From: Leptolinea sp. UBA5366
GTDB taxonomy: Bacteria > Chloroflexota > Anaerolineae > Anaerolineales > Anaerolineaceae
DNA length: 26,464 bases
Reading direction: 5' to 3'
Assembly: GCA_002407845.1 (NCBI GenBank)
Contig: DHPK01000002.1
Coordinates: forward strand, 1 to 26,464
Shown: positions 7,962-15,446 of the stretch, one piece after another
Position numbering within the stretch: the stretch's first letter is position 1
How the letters are laid out: each line of letters begins with the position of its first letter
Position numbers and translations under genes: made by a program
Notes under the pieces: model-generated
The model's input: only the letters and a program-made list of their open reading frames with translations
What the model was told of the DNA's origin: nothing
The model's database searches: none

Positions 7962-8466
7962 TGGCTTGACCTTCCTGAACCGTCTGATCCGCAGCCGGGG
8001 CGATCAGCGAAAAATAGTCCGAAGCTCCCCAGCCGACCAGCGATTTATCTTCAAATCCCTGCAGTTTCCACCAGGAATAGCCATTTCGTTCATCCGGTCC
8101 ATCGATAATTACAAACAGGTCGCCGTCCATCGCAATAAAAGAGGTCTCACCGCCAGTGCCGGGATTCGGGCGAATTTTCAACCCAGCGCCTTGTGTTTTT
8201 TCGATCGTCACATAAGCTCCAATTGAAAAGCCTTCCGGCGAAACGTAGCGCACTTCAAGGTTCGGCTCTTCGTAAACAACCGGAGAGGTCGGCGTCAGCG
8301 TTGGCGCGGGAATGATCGTCAGCTGTGCCAATGCATCAGCCGGCTCCTGAACCGGGTTGCTGCCGCTGCTGATAACTGCCATGATGATGCCAAGAAACAC
8401 CGCGATACCCAGAAAGAGTGAAATAATGCAGGTAGGTAAAGTTACGATGCCTTTGTTTTGTTTCAA
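7951..8466 (-). CDS. Membrane-anchored SH3-domain protein
   Basis: 171-aa protein with one N-terminal transmembrane helix (about 12-33), a Pro/Thr-rich linker (PAPTLTPTSPV, 53-63) and an extracellular bacterial SH3-type module (about 83-155: GLKIRPNPG, then a WWKLQG strand and GWGASDYF). Such modules often bind cell-wall peptides or glycans. The start is TTG at 8466 with AGGAG 11 nt upstream; no better ATG exists before the TM helix. It is the first gene of the SH3-PP2C run, diverging from the kinase gene. As the phosphatase and kinase here have no extracellular domain, it could be a sensor for the pair, but that is speculation. Confidence 0.8.
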   Translation of the reverse strand: MKQNKGIVTLPTCIISLFLGIAVFLGIIMAVISSGSNPVQEPADALAQLTIIPAPTLTPTSPVVYEEPNLEVRYVSPEGFSIGAYVTIEKTQGAGLKIRPNPGTGGETSFIAMDGDLFVIIDGPDERNGYSWWKLQGFEDKSLVGWGASDYFSLIAPAADQTVQEGQANGS

Positions 8467-8498
8467 GTCCGATTTTTCTCCTGTCGCCGTGCTTCAAC

Positions 8499-8510
8499 TT
8501 ATAATTATAA
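8499..8510. promoter_or_regulatory. Shared palindromic -10 for divergent transcription
   Basis: TTATAATTATAA is a perfect 12-bp palindrome inside the 47-bp gap between the SH3-protein gene and the kinase gene. It holds TATAAT on the plus strand (8500-8505, 8 nt before the kinase ATG) and TATAAT on the minus strand (8504-8509, about 37 nt before the SH3 TTG). The -35 boxes are weak on both sides. The kinase mRNA would be leaderless or nearly so. Confidence 0.6.
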
Positions 8511-8513
8511 AAC

Positions 8514-9353
8514 ATGGCTGGAAAAACCGAAAAACTGGTTGGATACACCCTATTGAACAAGATTGCCGTTGGCGGGCTTGCTGAGATTTACGAGGCAGTT
8601 GATCCTGCGAACGGGCGAAAAGTCGCCCTTAAACGCCTCAAGGATGAATGGCGCGAGGATGCTGCCGTTGTTGAAAAAATCAGAAATGAGGCTGCGGTTC
8701 AGCTGCGGATCAATCACTCCCGGATCGTGCGTATTTTGGATTTGGTTGACGATGGAAATGAGATGGTGATCGTGCAGGAACTGGTAAATGGACGCTCCCT
8801 CTGGCATGATTTTAATAACGAAACGGTCTTTTCTGCTGAAAGCAAACGAAACATCGCGCTCCAATTGGCAGAAGGGATCCGGGCGCTGCATGAAATAAAT
8901 ATCGTCCATGCTGACTTGAAAGCGCTGAACATTCTGTTGGAAAATGATACCGAAGCGCTGAAAATCTGCGATTTCGGCGAAAGCATCTGGCTGGGTGATT
9001 CGCGGCAGTATCGACCGGGTGAACAGGAAATAATCTGGGGCTCTCCATTGTATATGGCGCCTGAACAATGCCGGGCACAGCCGGTGACCAAAGCAGCGGA
9101 TGTTTATTCTGCCGGCGTGATCCTTTACCGTCTGTACGGGGGTAAGCTCCCGTTTGATCTCGCGGACGCTGACGAACTGATGCAGCTTAAATGCATTTCT
9201 GAGCCGGTGTCCCTGCGGACGATCTGTCCTGAAGTTCCGCGCTGGCTTGATTCGGTTATCCAGAAAGCAATTCGGCTCGATCCGGCTGACCGTTATCCTG
9301 ACGGGGCGGCACTTTATCAGGCGTTATCAATCGGGTACAATAGTTTTCAGTGA
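8514..9353 (+). CDS. Hanks-type Ser/Thr protein kinase, soluble, non-RD
   Basis: 279-aa protein that is essentially a bare kinase domain without TM helix or PASTA repeats. Visible motifs are the glycine loop AVGGLAEIY (18-26), VALK with Lys40, a helix-C Glu59, the catalytic loop HADLKALN (Asp134, Asn139), DFG at 153-155, MAPEQ (181-185), DVYSAGVILY (196-205) and the late Arg260. The usual HRD is HAD, so it is a non-RD kinase that probably needs no activation-loop phosphorylation. There is no Shine-Dalgarno, and TATAAT ends 8 nt before the ATG. It diverges from the PP2C phosphatase and is followed after 12 nt by rpe, resembling the Bacillota prpC-prkC-rsgA-rpe order. Confidence 0.93.
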   Translation: MAGKTEKLVGYTLLNKIAVGGLAEIYEAVDPANGRKVALKRLKDEWREDAAVVEKIRNEAAVQLRINHSRIVRILDLVDDGNEMVIVQELVNGRSLWHDFNNETVFSAESKRNIALQLAEGIRALHEINIVHADLKALNILLENDTEALKICDFGESIWLGDSRQYRPGEQEIIWGSPLYMAPEQCRAQPVTKAADVYSAGVILYRLYGGKLPFDLADADELMQLKCISEPVSLRTICPEVPRWLDSVIQKAIRLDPADRYPDGAALYQALSIGYNSFQ

Positions 9354-9365
9354 GGATTATGACAA

Positions 9366-10031
9366 ATGGGAAAAAATAAAATAATCGTTTCATCATCGAT
9401 TTTAGCCTGCGATTTTATGCGTTTGGCAGAGGAAACTCAAGCAGTTGCTGCCGCCGGTACGGACTGGATTCATGTTGATGTGATGGACGGTGTTTTTGTG
9501 CCGAATATTACGCTCGGGATTCCGTTTGTTGCGGGGTTAAAGCGGACAGTTGCGCTGCCGCTGGATGTTCATCTAATGATTGTGCAGCCAGAAAAACACG
9601 TGAGCAGCTTCGTTGAAGCGGGTGCGGACATCTTGACCGTCCATTGCGAGAACAATGCGAATATCCATTCCACACTGATGGCAATCCGGCAGGCTGGAGC
9701 CAAACCGGCAATCGCAATTAATCCGGGCACGCCAGCTGAAATGATTGAAACGCTGCTGCCTTTTGTGGATATGGTGCTGGTGATGACGGTCAATCCGGGA
9801 TTCGGTGGGCAGGCTTTCATCCCTGAAACGCTGCGGAAGATCAGAAAAATCAGGAACTGGATTGACGAACGCCAGCTGCCGGTGCGGATTCAGGTGGACG
9901 GCGGCTTGAACAAGGACACAGTTCGGCAGTGTTATGAGGCGGGCGTTGACACATTTGTCGCGGGGACTGGGGTTTTCCGCCATCCTGAGGGGTATGCTGC
10001 CGGAGTGCGAGAATTGCGGATTGATGACTGA
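9366..10031 (+). CDS. rpe: Ribulose-phosphate 3-epimerase
   Basis: 221-aa TIM-barrel enzyme interconverting ribulose 5-phosphate and xylulose 5-phosphate in the pentose phosphate pathway. Motifs include SSILACDF (9-16), HVDVMDGVFVPN with the metal-binding His and Asp, DVHLMI, MTVNPGFGGQ with the loop near 140, and QVDGG at 178-182. Length is normal for the family. GAGGA 9 nt before the ATG supports this start. The gene follows the kinase by 12 nt, so they form an operon that ends at the hairpin at 10072. Confidence 0.97.
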   Translation: MGKNKIIVSSSILACDFMRLAEETQAVAAAGTDWIHVDVMDGVFVPNITLGIPFVAGLKRTVALPLDVHLMIVQPEKHVSSFVEAGADILTVHCENNANIHSTLMAIRQAGAKPAIAINPGTPAEMIETLLPFVDMVLVMTVNPGFGGQAFIPETLRKIRKIRNWIDERQLPVRIQVDGGLNKDTVRQCYEAGVDTFVAGTGVFRHPEGYAAGVRELRIDD

Positions 10032-10071
10032 TTCGATTGTAACTGCTTGAATCTTGGATAAAGAAAGAAAA

Positions 10072-10099
10072 ACCGCCTCATTTGAGGCGGTCAGTTTTT
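10072..10099. terminator. Bidirectional terminator between rpe and rpmB
   Basis: A perfect 9-bp stem, ACCGCCTCA (10072-10080) with TGAGGCGGT (10083-10091), has T's to its right (10095-10099) and an A-rich run to its left (10061-10072). It can therefore end transcripts of both converging genes. Confidence 0.88.
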
Positions 10100-10116
10100 A
10101 AAATTGCTGTTAATAC

Positions 10117-10302
10117 TTATTTACCGACTTTGGACATGGTTCGGATGCATTTGGTGCACATTGTTTTCTGAACCTTCTGCCCGTTGCTGTAAACAGTAAC
10201 TTTCTGCAGATTCGGGTAAAACGGACGGTTTGTTGCCCGTTGTGAGAAACTTCTGCTGCGACCGAAAACGGTAGTTTTTCCGCACACTTCACATTTTGCC
10301 AT
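10117..10302 (-). CDS. rpmB: Large-subunit ribosomal protein bL28
   Basis: 61-aa ribosomal protein of the 50S subunit. The sequence MAKCEVCGKT at the start and the basic core with GRSRSFSQRATNR are diagnostic. Two CxxC pairs (Cys4/Cys7 and Cys49/Cys52) mark the zinc-binding 'C+' form rather than the zinc-independent paralogue. AGGAAGGA lies upstream of the ATG. It converges on rpe with a shared terminator, the same relative arrangement as the rpe-rpmB neighbourhood in Bacillus. Confidence 0.96.
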   Translation of the reverse strand: MAKCEVCGKTTVFGRSRSFSQRATNRPFYPNLQKVTVYSNGQKVQKTMCTKCIRTMSKVGK

Positions 10303-10498
10303 TTTATTTAAATCCTTCCTTCTTCATGTCGTTTTTCGGTACCTCAATGTCACCCTGCAAAAAGCGCTGAAAGAACCAATCCGACTTATTAATTTCGCTT
10401 TTTCTCGCTGAATTCTTCAATCATCCAGCAATCAAACATTCTACCACAACTTCCGCAGGATGGGAAAATTGCGTGCAATGCATTCGAATAAAGATCCT

Positions 10499-11695
10499 TT
10501 ATTCAATCAGATGATAGCCTGATGCGTTCAGCGCTTCCCTGATTTGCTGGAAATGTTCATGATTGCGGGTTTCCATGGACAGCCGCAGGTAACAGCCGTT
10601 GACGTCGGTGTTTTCTCCGCCGTGCTCATGATTTACCTTGATCACATTTGCGCCTGAATTGGCGATGATCGTCGCAACTTCTTTAAGCTGCCCTGGCTTG
10701 TCAATCAATTCGATACAGACGTCCGACAGTCTGCCGGAGGTCAGCAGCCCGCGCTGGATCACACGCGACAGAATTGTGACGTCAATGTTTCCACCGGAGA
10801 TCAGGCAGACAATTTTCTTTCCAGATTCTGGAATTTTGTTGAAAAGAACGGCAGCAACGCTGACTGCCCCGGCTCCTTCCGAAACCAGTTTTTCATTCTC
10901 CATCAGCGTCAAGATCGCGGTCGAGATTTCATCATCCGAAACCGTCACGATCTGATCCACGTGATTGCGGCAGAGATCATAAGTCAGATCCCCTGGGCAT
11001 TTTACCGCAATGCCGTCTGCAAAAGTTGAAACTTTATCGAGGGTGATCTGCTTTTCTTCCATCAGCGATTCTGCCATTGAAGGCGCGCCGCTTGCCTGAA
11101 CGCCGTACACACGGATATTCGGGTTCAGCTTTTTGAGCGTGAAAGCGACACCCGCTGCCAGCCCGCCGCCGCCGATCGGGATCACCACCGCGTCCATATC
11201 ATGCAGTTCATCGAGCAGCTCCAGCGCGATGGTCGCCTGCCCGGCGATGATATCTTCATCGTTGAATGGGTGGACAAATACCGCGCCGCTTTTTTCAGCC
11301 TCGCTGCGCGCAGCGTGATAGGCATCGTCATAAACTCCGTCAACCAGTACGACCTCAGCGCCGTAAGACTTGGTCGCTTCGACTTTCGAAATCGGCGCAA
11401 TACTGGGCACGAAAATTTTGGCTTTTACACCATTTTTCTGACAAGCGAGCGCAACGCCTTGAGCGTGATTGCCGGCAGAGCAGGCGACAACCCCGAGTTT
11501 TTTCTCTTCTTCGCTCAGATTAGCGATCTTGTAAGAGGCGCCGCGGACTTTAAAAGAACCGGTTATTTGAAGATTCTCGGTTTTAAGATAAACCTGATTA
11601 GTCTTACTGAGCGACGGCGAAAAAATCAGATCGGTTTTCCGGATCACAGACTTCAGAATGTGGTTCGCTTTGTAGATCGAGTCGAGTGTCAGCAT
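10499..11695 (-). CDS. ilvA: Threonine ammonia-lyase (threonine dehydratase) with ACT domain
   Basis: 398-aa PLP enzyme converting threonine (or serine) to 2-oxobutanoate (or pyruvate) plus ammonia. The PLP lysine is Lys49 in TGSFKVRGA. The phosphate-binding loop is GGGGLAAG (175-182), and SAGNHAQG at 73-80 is the substrate Asn loop. A C-terminal ACT domain follows (about 325-398), making this the roughly 400-aa form seen in many Bacillota and Chloroflexota, shorter than the 514-aa E. coli IlvA and longer than TdcB. Whether it is biosynthetic or catabolic cannot be told. No T-box or leucine-type attenuator is visible in the 228-bp upstream gap. A weak 8-bp hairpin (10486-10504) overlaps the stop. 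Confidence 0.93.
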   Translation of the reverse strand: MLTLDSIYKANHILKSVIRKTDLIFSPSLSKTNQVYLKTENLQITGSFKVRGASYKIANLSEEEKKLGVVACSAGNHAQGVALACQKNGVKAKIFVPSIAPISKVEATKSYGAEVVLVDGVYDDAYHAARSEAEKSGAVFVHPFNDEDIIAGQATIALELLDELHDMDAVVIPIGGGGLAAGVAFTLKKLNPNIRVYGVQASGAPSMAESLMEEKQITLDKVSTFADGIAVKCPGDLTYDLCRNHVDQIVTVSDDEISTAILTLMENEKLVSEGAGAVSVAAVLFNKIPESGKKIVCLISGGNIDVTILSRVIQRGLLTSGRLSDVCIELIDKPGQLKEVATIIANSGANVIKVNHEHGGENTDVNGCYLRLSMETRNHEHFQQIREALNASGYHLIE

Positions 11696-11923
11696 AGACC
11701 TGCCCTCTCAGCATCAGGCTGAATCATTGCCAACCTGATCTGATAAATCCTTTCATTAATTAACATAGCTTAACGGTTAGGCTTCGATTGTACCTTCTTC
11801 CATCATGGAAACTGGCATATAATCGAAAGTTATGATGAATGTGAACCAGCTCTCCATGCTGGCTGTCCTGACTGATTGCAGCGGGAAAAGTTTGTTAGAA
11901 TTGAGTTGCTGAGGAAATGATTT

Positions 11924-12472
11924 ATGGCAAGAAAACAAGATCCATTGACCATCGAATATCTGCTGCTGGGCATCATCCGTCAGAAACCGATTCATGCATA
12001 TGATCTGGATAAGCTGCTGAATGAGCGGGAAGAGCTGAATATCATTTGGCGTTTTAACCAAAGCCAGCTCTATGCGATCCTCGAAAAACTTGAAAAAAAC
12101 CATCTGATTGAATCCACGCTTGAACCCGGGGCGGCTTATCCGTTTCGGAAAGTGTACGTGCTGACAGAGCATGGAGAAGACTCTTTTCAGGAGTGGAAAA
12201 TCAAGCCGGTTGATAAAAGCCGCAGTCTGCGCTCAGAATTTCTGGCAAAACTTTATTTTCTGAATGACGATCCGCTCAACACCTTTGAGTCTGTTCTCTT
12301 TCGGCAGATCGAACTTTGCGAAGGCTGGGTGACAGCGCTTGAACGCAGGCTGAAGAGCGTTGACGGGGAGTCAGCTTATATCCGGATGGTCTTACAGTTT
12401 CGGCTGGAGAATTTGAATGCGGCGGTTGCTTGGCTGAAAGAATGCCTTGAAATCAGGCGCGGTTTGGAATAA
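11924..12472 (+). CDS. PadR-family transcriptional regulator
   Basis: 182-aa protein with the PadR winged helix at the N-terminus (LTIEYLLLGII, HAYDLDKLL, SQLYAILEKLEKNHLI, then the wing with RKVYVLTEHGEDSF) and a mostly helical C-terminal half (about 95-180), as in the PadR/AphA 'Vir_act_alpha_C' type. It should act as a dimeric repressor in the cytosol. GAGGA 8 nt upstream supports the ATG. It precedes xdhC by 34 nt on the same strand, so it probably regulates that gene or the neighbouring molybdenum-hydroxylase functions; the ligand is unknown. Confidence 0.9.
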   Translation: MARKQDPLTIEYLLLGIIRQKPIHAYDLDKLLNEREELNIIWRFNQSQLYAILEKLEKNHLIESTLEPGAAYPFRKVYVLTEHGEDSFQEWKIKPVDKSRSLRSEFLAKLYFLNDDPLNTFESVLFRQIELCEGWVTALERRLKSVDGESAYIRMVLQFRLENLNAAVAWLKECLEIRRGLE

Positions 12473-12506
12473 GAATACTATTTAGCTAACTTAAAAGGAG
12501 TGTAAA

Positions 12507-13541
12507 ATGCGGGAAATCTTACAGGGGATCTATGAGGCTTCGATTAATCAGGATGATTTAGTGATGGCAACGATTATGCAGAATCAGGGTTCATCGCCGC
12601 GCACTGCCGGCACGAAAATGTTGATTCGCCGCGATAATTCAATCGTCGCTACCATCGGCGGCGGCAGCCTTGAAGCAAACGTTATCCTGGAAGCTGGGAA
12701 AGTATTCTCCGATAAGATGAGCCGGATTTATCACTTCGAGCTGACCGGCGACGATGTCGCTCAGATGGATATGATCTGCGGGGGCTTTGGAGATGTCCTG
12801 CTGAGCTATATTGCAGCAGACGACGCAATTTCGCATGCTGTTTTCGCAGCCGCGCTGCAGGCTGCTTCGAAAAATGAACAAGGCTGGCTGGTCACGCAAT
12901 ATTCAAACGCTGGAACGCTGCGCAGCCGATACTGCTTCATTGACCAGTTCGGCGAAAAGACCGGCGATCTCGAAATCGATGGCGAGTCGCTGGCAGCCAT
13001 GAAAGGCACGCCGGGTGAAATCTCGATTCATTCAGAGATTTTGCAAAACTCGGAAATTTTGGTGGAACGGGTGCAGGAACGCCGTAAGCTGATCCTGTTT
13101 GGCGGCGGACACGTATCGCGCGAAACTGCTCAGTTGGCAGCGCTGGTTGATTTTGAAGTGACGGTTATCGATGACCGGGTTGAATTTGCCAACGCTGAAC
13201 GCTTTCCGAACGCCCAGACAATCGTTGTTGACGATTATCAGCATCTGCCTGATCTGGGGATTGGCAGCCAAAGCTTTGTCGCGATTATTACGCGCGGTCA
13301 TCTGGGTGATTATGATGTTCTGAAATCAGTTATCCAAACCGATGCGTTTTACATCGGTATGATCGGCAGCCGCCGCAAGCGCGAAATGATTTACCAGCGT
13401 CTGCGGGACGAAGGCATTTCTCAGGAGCAGATCGACCGCGTTCATTCCCCCATCGGACTGACGATCAACGGTCAGACGCCGGCGGAAATTGCCGTCAGCA
13501 TTGTGGCGGAACTGATCCTTGAACGTTCCAAGATAAAATAG
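12507..13541 (+). CDS. xdhC: XdhC/CoxF-family molybdenum-hydroxylase maturation factor
   Basis: 344-aa protein that in characterised members binds molybdenum cofactor, promotes its sulfuration and delivers it to xanthine dehydrogenase-type enzymes. The N-terminal XdhC_CoxI domain has GSSPRTAGTKMLI (28-40), TIGGGSLEA (49-57) and Cys91 in ICGGFGDV. The C-terminal Rossmann domain begins with LILFGGGHVSRE (195-206) and ends with GLTINGQTPAEIAVSI. AAGGAG at 12495-12500 is 6 nt before the ATG. Its 3' end overlaps the convergently transcribed yqeB gene by 47 nt. No molybdenum hydroxylase structural gene is in the window. Confidence 0.93.
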   Translation: MREILQGIYEASINQDDLVMATIMQNQGSSPRTAGTKMLIRRDNSIVATIGGGSLEANVILEAGKVFSDKMSRIYHFELTGDDVAQMDMICGGFGDVLLSYIAADDAISHAVFAAALQAASKNEQGWLVTQYSNAGTLRSRYCFIDQFGEKTGDLEIDGESLAAMKGTPGEISIHSEILQNSEILVERVQERRKLILFGGGHVSRETAQLAALVDFEVTVIDDRVEFANAERFPNAQTIVVDDYQHLPDLGIGSQSFVAIITRGHLGDYDVLKSVIQTDAFYIGMIGSRRKREMIYQRLRDEGISQEQIDRVHSPIGLTINGQTPAEIAVSIVAELILERSKIK

Positions 13542-14328
13542 CTTCGAGCACTGCCCCGCCCAGCGCACTGGCTTTGTCCGAGGCGGTAAAACAGTGATCC
13601 CGCTCGCCGCGCGGATCGACATCCATAATTTTTAACCCGCGAGTGACGCGCGTGCCAGGATAAATACTGCCGCGTACGATGCCTGCCAATGGACTGCGCA
13701 GTTCAGTTCCGTCAATCATTGCGAGCAGATCACCAGCAGCGACCTGTTGCCCGATTTCCACTTTCGGAGTGAAAATGCCGTCAGCCGGCGCTTTCTGAAC
13801 CCGCTTGATGCCTTCGCCTCCAATCAATCCGGGCGTGCCGGTGTCCGGTTCAGCGCTGCCCTGCCAGTAGACCCTGCCGAGGTCGTGACCGCGGTTGGTT
13901 TCGATGACGGCATGCGCATTTTCGCCGGCGGTAAAGCCGGGTCCGAGCCCAATCACGAGCGGTGCATCCGTGAGGCGGGTATCGTCTCGAAAAGATTTCA
14001 TAATGCGCGCATCGACCAGCACAGCCGGCTGGAGGGTCTTGATTTGTGTGAGATCGGGGTCGATCAGCAGCGGAATGCGATCACTCTTCCAGGCTTCTGT
14101 GGCTTTTCCAGCGTCAGCAATCAGCACGCATTCGACCCCTTCAACCGTCATGCTACCCTCATAAGCCGCGTTGGCGAAGGCGACTGTTCTGCGAATGCAT
14201 AATGGCTTAGGCAGCTCACTCAGGATGACTTTGTAACCGCTGCGCCAAAGACGCAGCGCAATGCCGGTCGCCAGGTCTCCTGCGCCGCGGAAGGCGATAA
14301 TTTCTCTTGGATGTTTGTCAATTTTCAT
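13495..14328 (-). CDS. yqeB: YqeB-family selenium-dependent molybdenum hydroxylase protein
   Basis: 277-aa protein of the EF2563/YqeB family, a marker of selenium-dependent molybdenum hydroxylase (SDMH) maturation. The N-terminal nucleotide-binding turn is FRGAGDLATGIA (13-24). Further family landmarks are VIGLGPGFTAGEN in the middle and a C-terminal biotinyl/lipoyl-like beta segment (KVEIGQQVAAGDLLAMI, then LRSPLAGIVRG). The frame stays open to a TTG at 14382, but the ATG at 14328 is preferred: it overlaps the yqeC stop by 11 nt and puts the Rossmann motif near the N-terminus. The biochemical reaction is not established; context strongly supports a selenium-cofactor role. Confidence 0.88.
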   Translation of the reverse strand: MKIDKHPREIIAFRGAGDLATGIALRLWRSGYKVILSELPKPLCIRRTVAFANAAYEGSMTVEGVECVLIADAGKATEAWKSDRIPLLIDPDLTQIKTLQPAVLVDARIMKSFRDDTRLTDAPLVIGLGPGFTAGENAHAVIETNRGHDLGRVYWQGSAEPDTGTPGLIGGEGIKRVQKAPADGIFTPKVEIGQQVAAGDLLAMIDGTELRSPLAGIVRGSIYPGTRVTRGLKIMDVDPRGERDHCFTASDKASALGGAVLEAILSWNVQGSVPPQC

Positions 14329-15097
14329 AAGTACCGTAGGTTTTGATGATTTTTTTCTCACCGGGCTTCCGTTGGGGGTCAAGGCAGGTCAGCCAGACCT
14401 GATCCACGGCTGTCTTTCCGCCGTCATGGATAACCAGCTCCGCCAAACTTTCTGCTCGCCTAATTCTATCAGGGGAATCGACCTGATTGATCACCAGAAT
14501 TTTTCGGCTGCCCGCGGGTGCGTTTTTAAACCCGCCCAGCGGGTGCAACACGGCACGTGCAATCATTTTTTCATCGATCAGCGCTCCCGGCTGCCCGCCG
14601 GTGATTGCGAGAAATTCTGGAAGGCGGTGAACATTTTCGGCATTGAGCGGCTCGCCGATCACGTCGATGCCGACCAGATTCAAGACATGCGTCGTTTCAA
14701 CCGGAATCACCGGCTCGGTCGCATTTGGCGCTTTCAGATGGCGGCAATGGGCGCCGTCCGCTTCGTTTAAGATCACGCGCCCCAATCCTTCGGCGGCAGC
14801 TGCGAACTGGCTGAACTGCTCGAGTGTGAACCCGCTGATCTTTTGCTGAGCGACACTCAGTCCCGGGCTGACCCAAATTGATTTTAATTCGGAATGTCCC
14901 TGCGGATTTTTCTGAAATTCTTCAAATGACACGCACGCATCTGCCTGCTGAATTTGTCCCAAGCCGACTTTGGTGGTGGTCGTCAGCAGACAATTCCATG
15001 GCAATGCCCGGCTCAGATAGAACATCAGAGAAGTCTTGCCGCCTGCGCCGACGATCGCAAGGATTGAATTCTGAGAAAAAATCGCAAAAGGTTCCAT
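14318..15097 (-). CDS. yqeC: YqeC-family selenium-dependent hydroxylase accessory protein
   Basis: 259-aa protein with an N-terminal P-loop (AIVGAGGKTS, 14-23) and LLTTTTKVG soon after. ILNEADGAHCRHLKAP in the middle is the family's conserved acidic/His-Lys segment. This is the putative nucleotide-dependent YqeC factor that co-occurs with YqeB and SelD in genomes with selenium-dependent molybdenum hydroxylases. The ATG at 15097 is used; a TTG directly before it is also possible. It begins 4 nt after the stop of the small yedE-like gene and overlaps yqeB, so the three form one minus-strand unit. The enzymatic role is unproven. Confidence 0.87.
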   Translation of the reverse strand: MEPFAIFSQNSILAIVGAGGKTSLMFYLSRALPWNCLLTTTTKVGLGQIQQADACVSFEEFQKNPQGHSELKSIWVSPGLSVAQQKISGFTLEQFSQFAAAAEGLGRVILNEADGAHCRHLKAPNATEPVIPVETTHVLNLVGIDVIGEPLNAENVHRLPEFLAITGGQPGALIDEKMIARAVLHPLGGFKNAPAGSRKILVINQVDSPDRIRRAESLAELVIHDGGKTAVDQVWLTCLDPQRKPGEKKIIKTYGTYEN

Positions 15098-15101
15098 CAA
15101 T

Positions 15102-15233
15102 TCAGCTTTCCAATTCGGTCATGTTCTTGGGATTCCCCAATTTTTGCAGAGAGGAGCCAATCACACCGATAATCAATCCTGTCAGAATGATGGCTTTGTT
15201 CGAAGAAAAAAAACTTCTGGATTTTTGCTTCAT
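15102..15233 (-). CDS. 43-aa membrane miniprotein resembling the N-terminus of YedE
   Basis: Short ORF with a strong Shine-Dalgarno (AGGAG, 6 nt before the ATG). It has a basic N-terminus, one transmembrane helix (about 14-32) ending in IILTGLIIGVIG, then LQKLGNPKNM and five last residues. The helix followed by K-x-GNPxNM is, as I recall, how YedE-type selenium transporters begin, where it continues into a Cys-rich GxCxACFxRD segment absent here. It lies in the right place, between selD and yqeC, so it may be a truncated yedE or an independent microprotein. A longer start (ATG at 15287, 61 aa) also has AGGA upstream. The coding call is fairly firm; the YedE link is inference. Confidence 0.6.
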   Translation of the reverse strand: MKQKSRSFFSSNKAIILTGLIIGVIGSSLQKLGNPKNMTELES

Positions 15234-15386
15234 GAAAATCTCCTGTGCGGTGTACGTGATCTGTGCTAAACACTTTGCATAATCCATGTGAATTCCTGCC
15301 TAGAGGAGTGCGATGCAGGTTTCGCATTCGGATTGAATTTGTTATGATTGATTCGCGCTGCGTTCAGCAATACTGAATTTAGCAAT

Positions 15387-15392
15387 TATAAT
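15387..15392 (+). promoter_or_regulatory. Candidate -10 element of selD
   Basis: A perfect TATAAT lies in the divergent gap upstream of selD, giving a leader of about 48 nt. TTCAGC at 15363-15368, 18 nt upstream, is a weak -35. The intervening DNA is AT-rich. Confidence 0.45.
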
Positions 15393-15446
15393 AGTGTTTA
15401 ATAAAATATTCAAATATTAAATAAAAGCAGAGAAAGAAGAAGCAAT

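Noticed and set aside
11846..11862. CCAGC/GCTGG inverted repeat upstream of padR as a PadR operator
   Set aside because: The arms are only 5 bp and do not resemble usual PadR sites; chance is likely.
11696..11923. T-box or attenuator upstream of the threonine ammonia-lyase gene
   Set aside because: No T-box sequence, leader peptide with Ile/Thr codons or terminator/antiterminator pair could be seen; only short imperfect repeats.
15102..15104. TGA ending the yedE-like ORF read as selenocysteine
   Set aside because: Translation beyond the TGA gives no YedE-like sequence, and yqeC starts 4 nt later.
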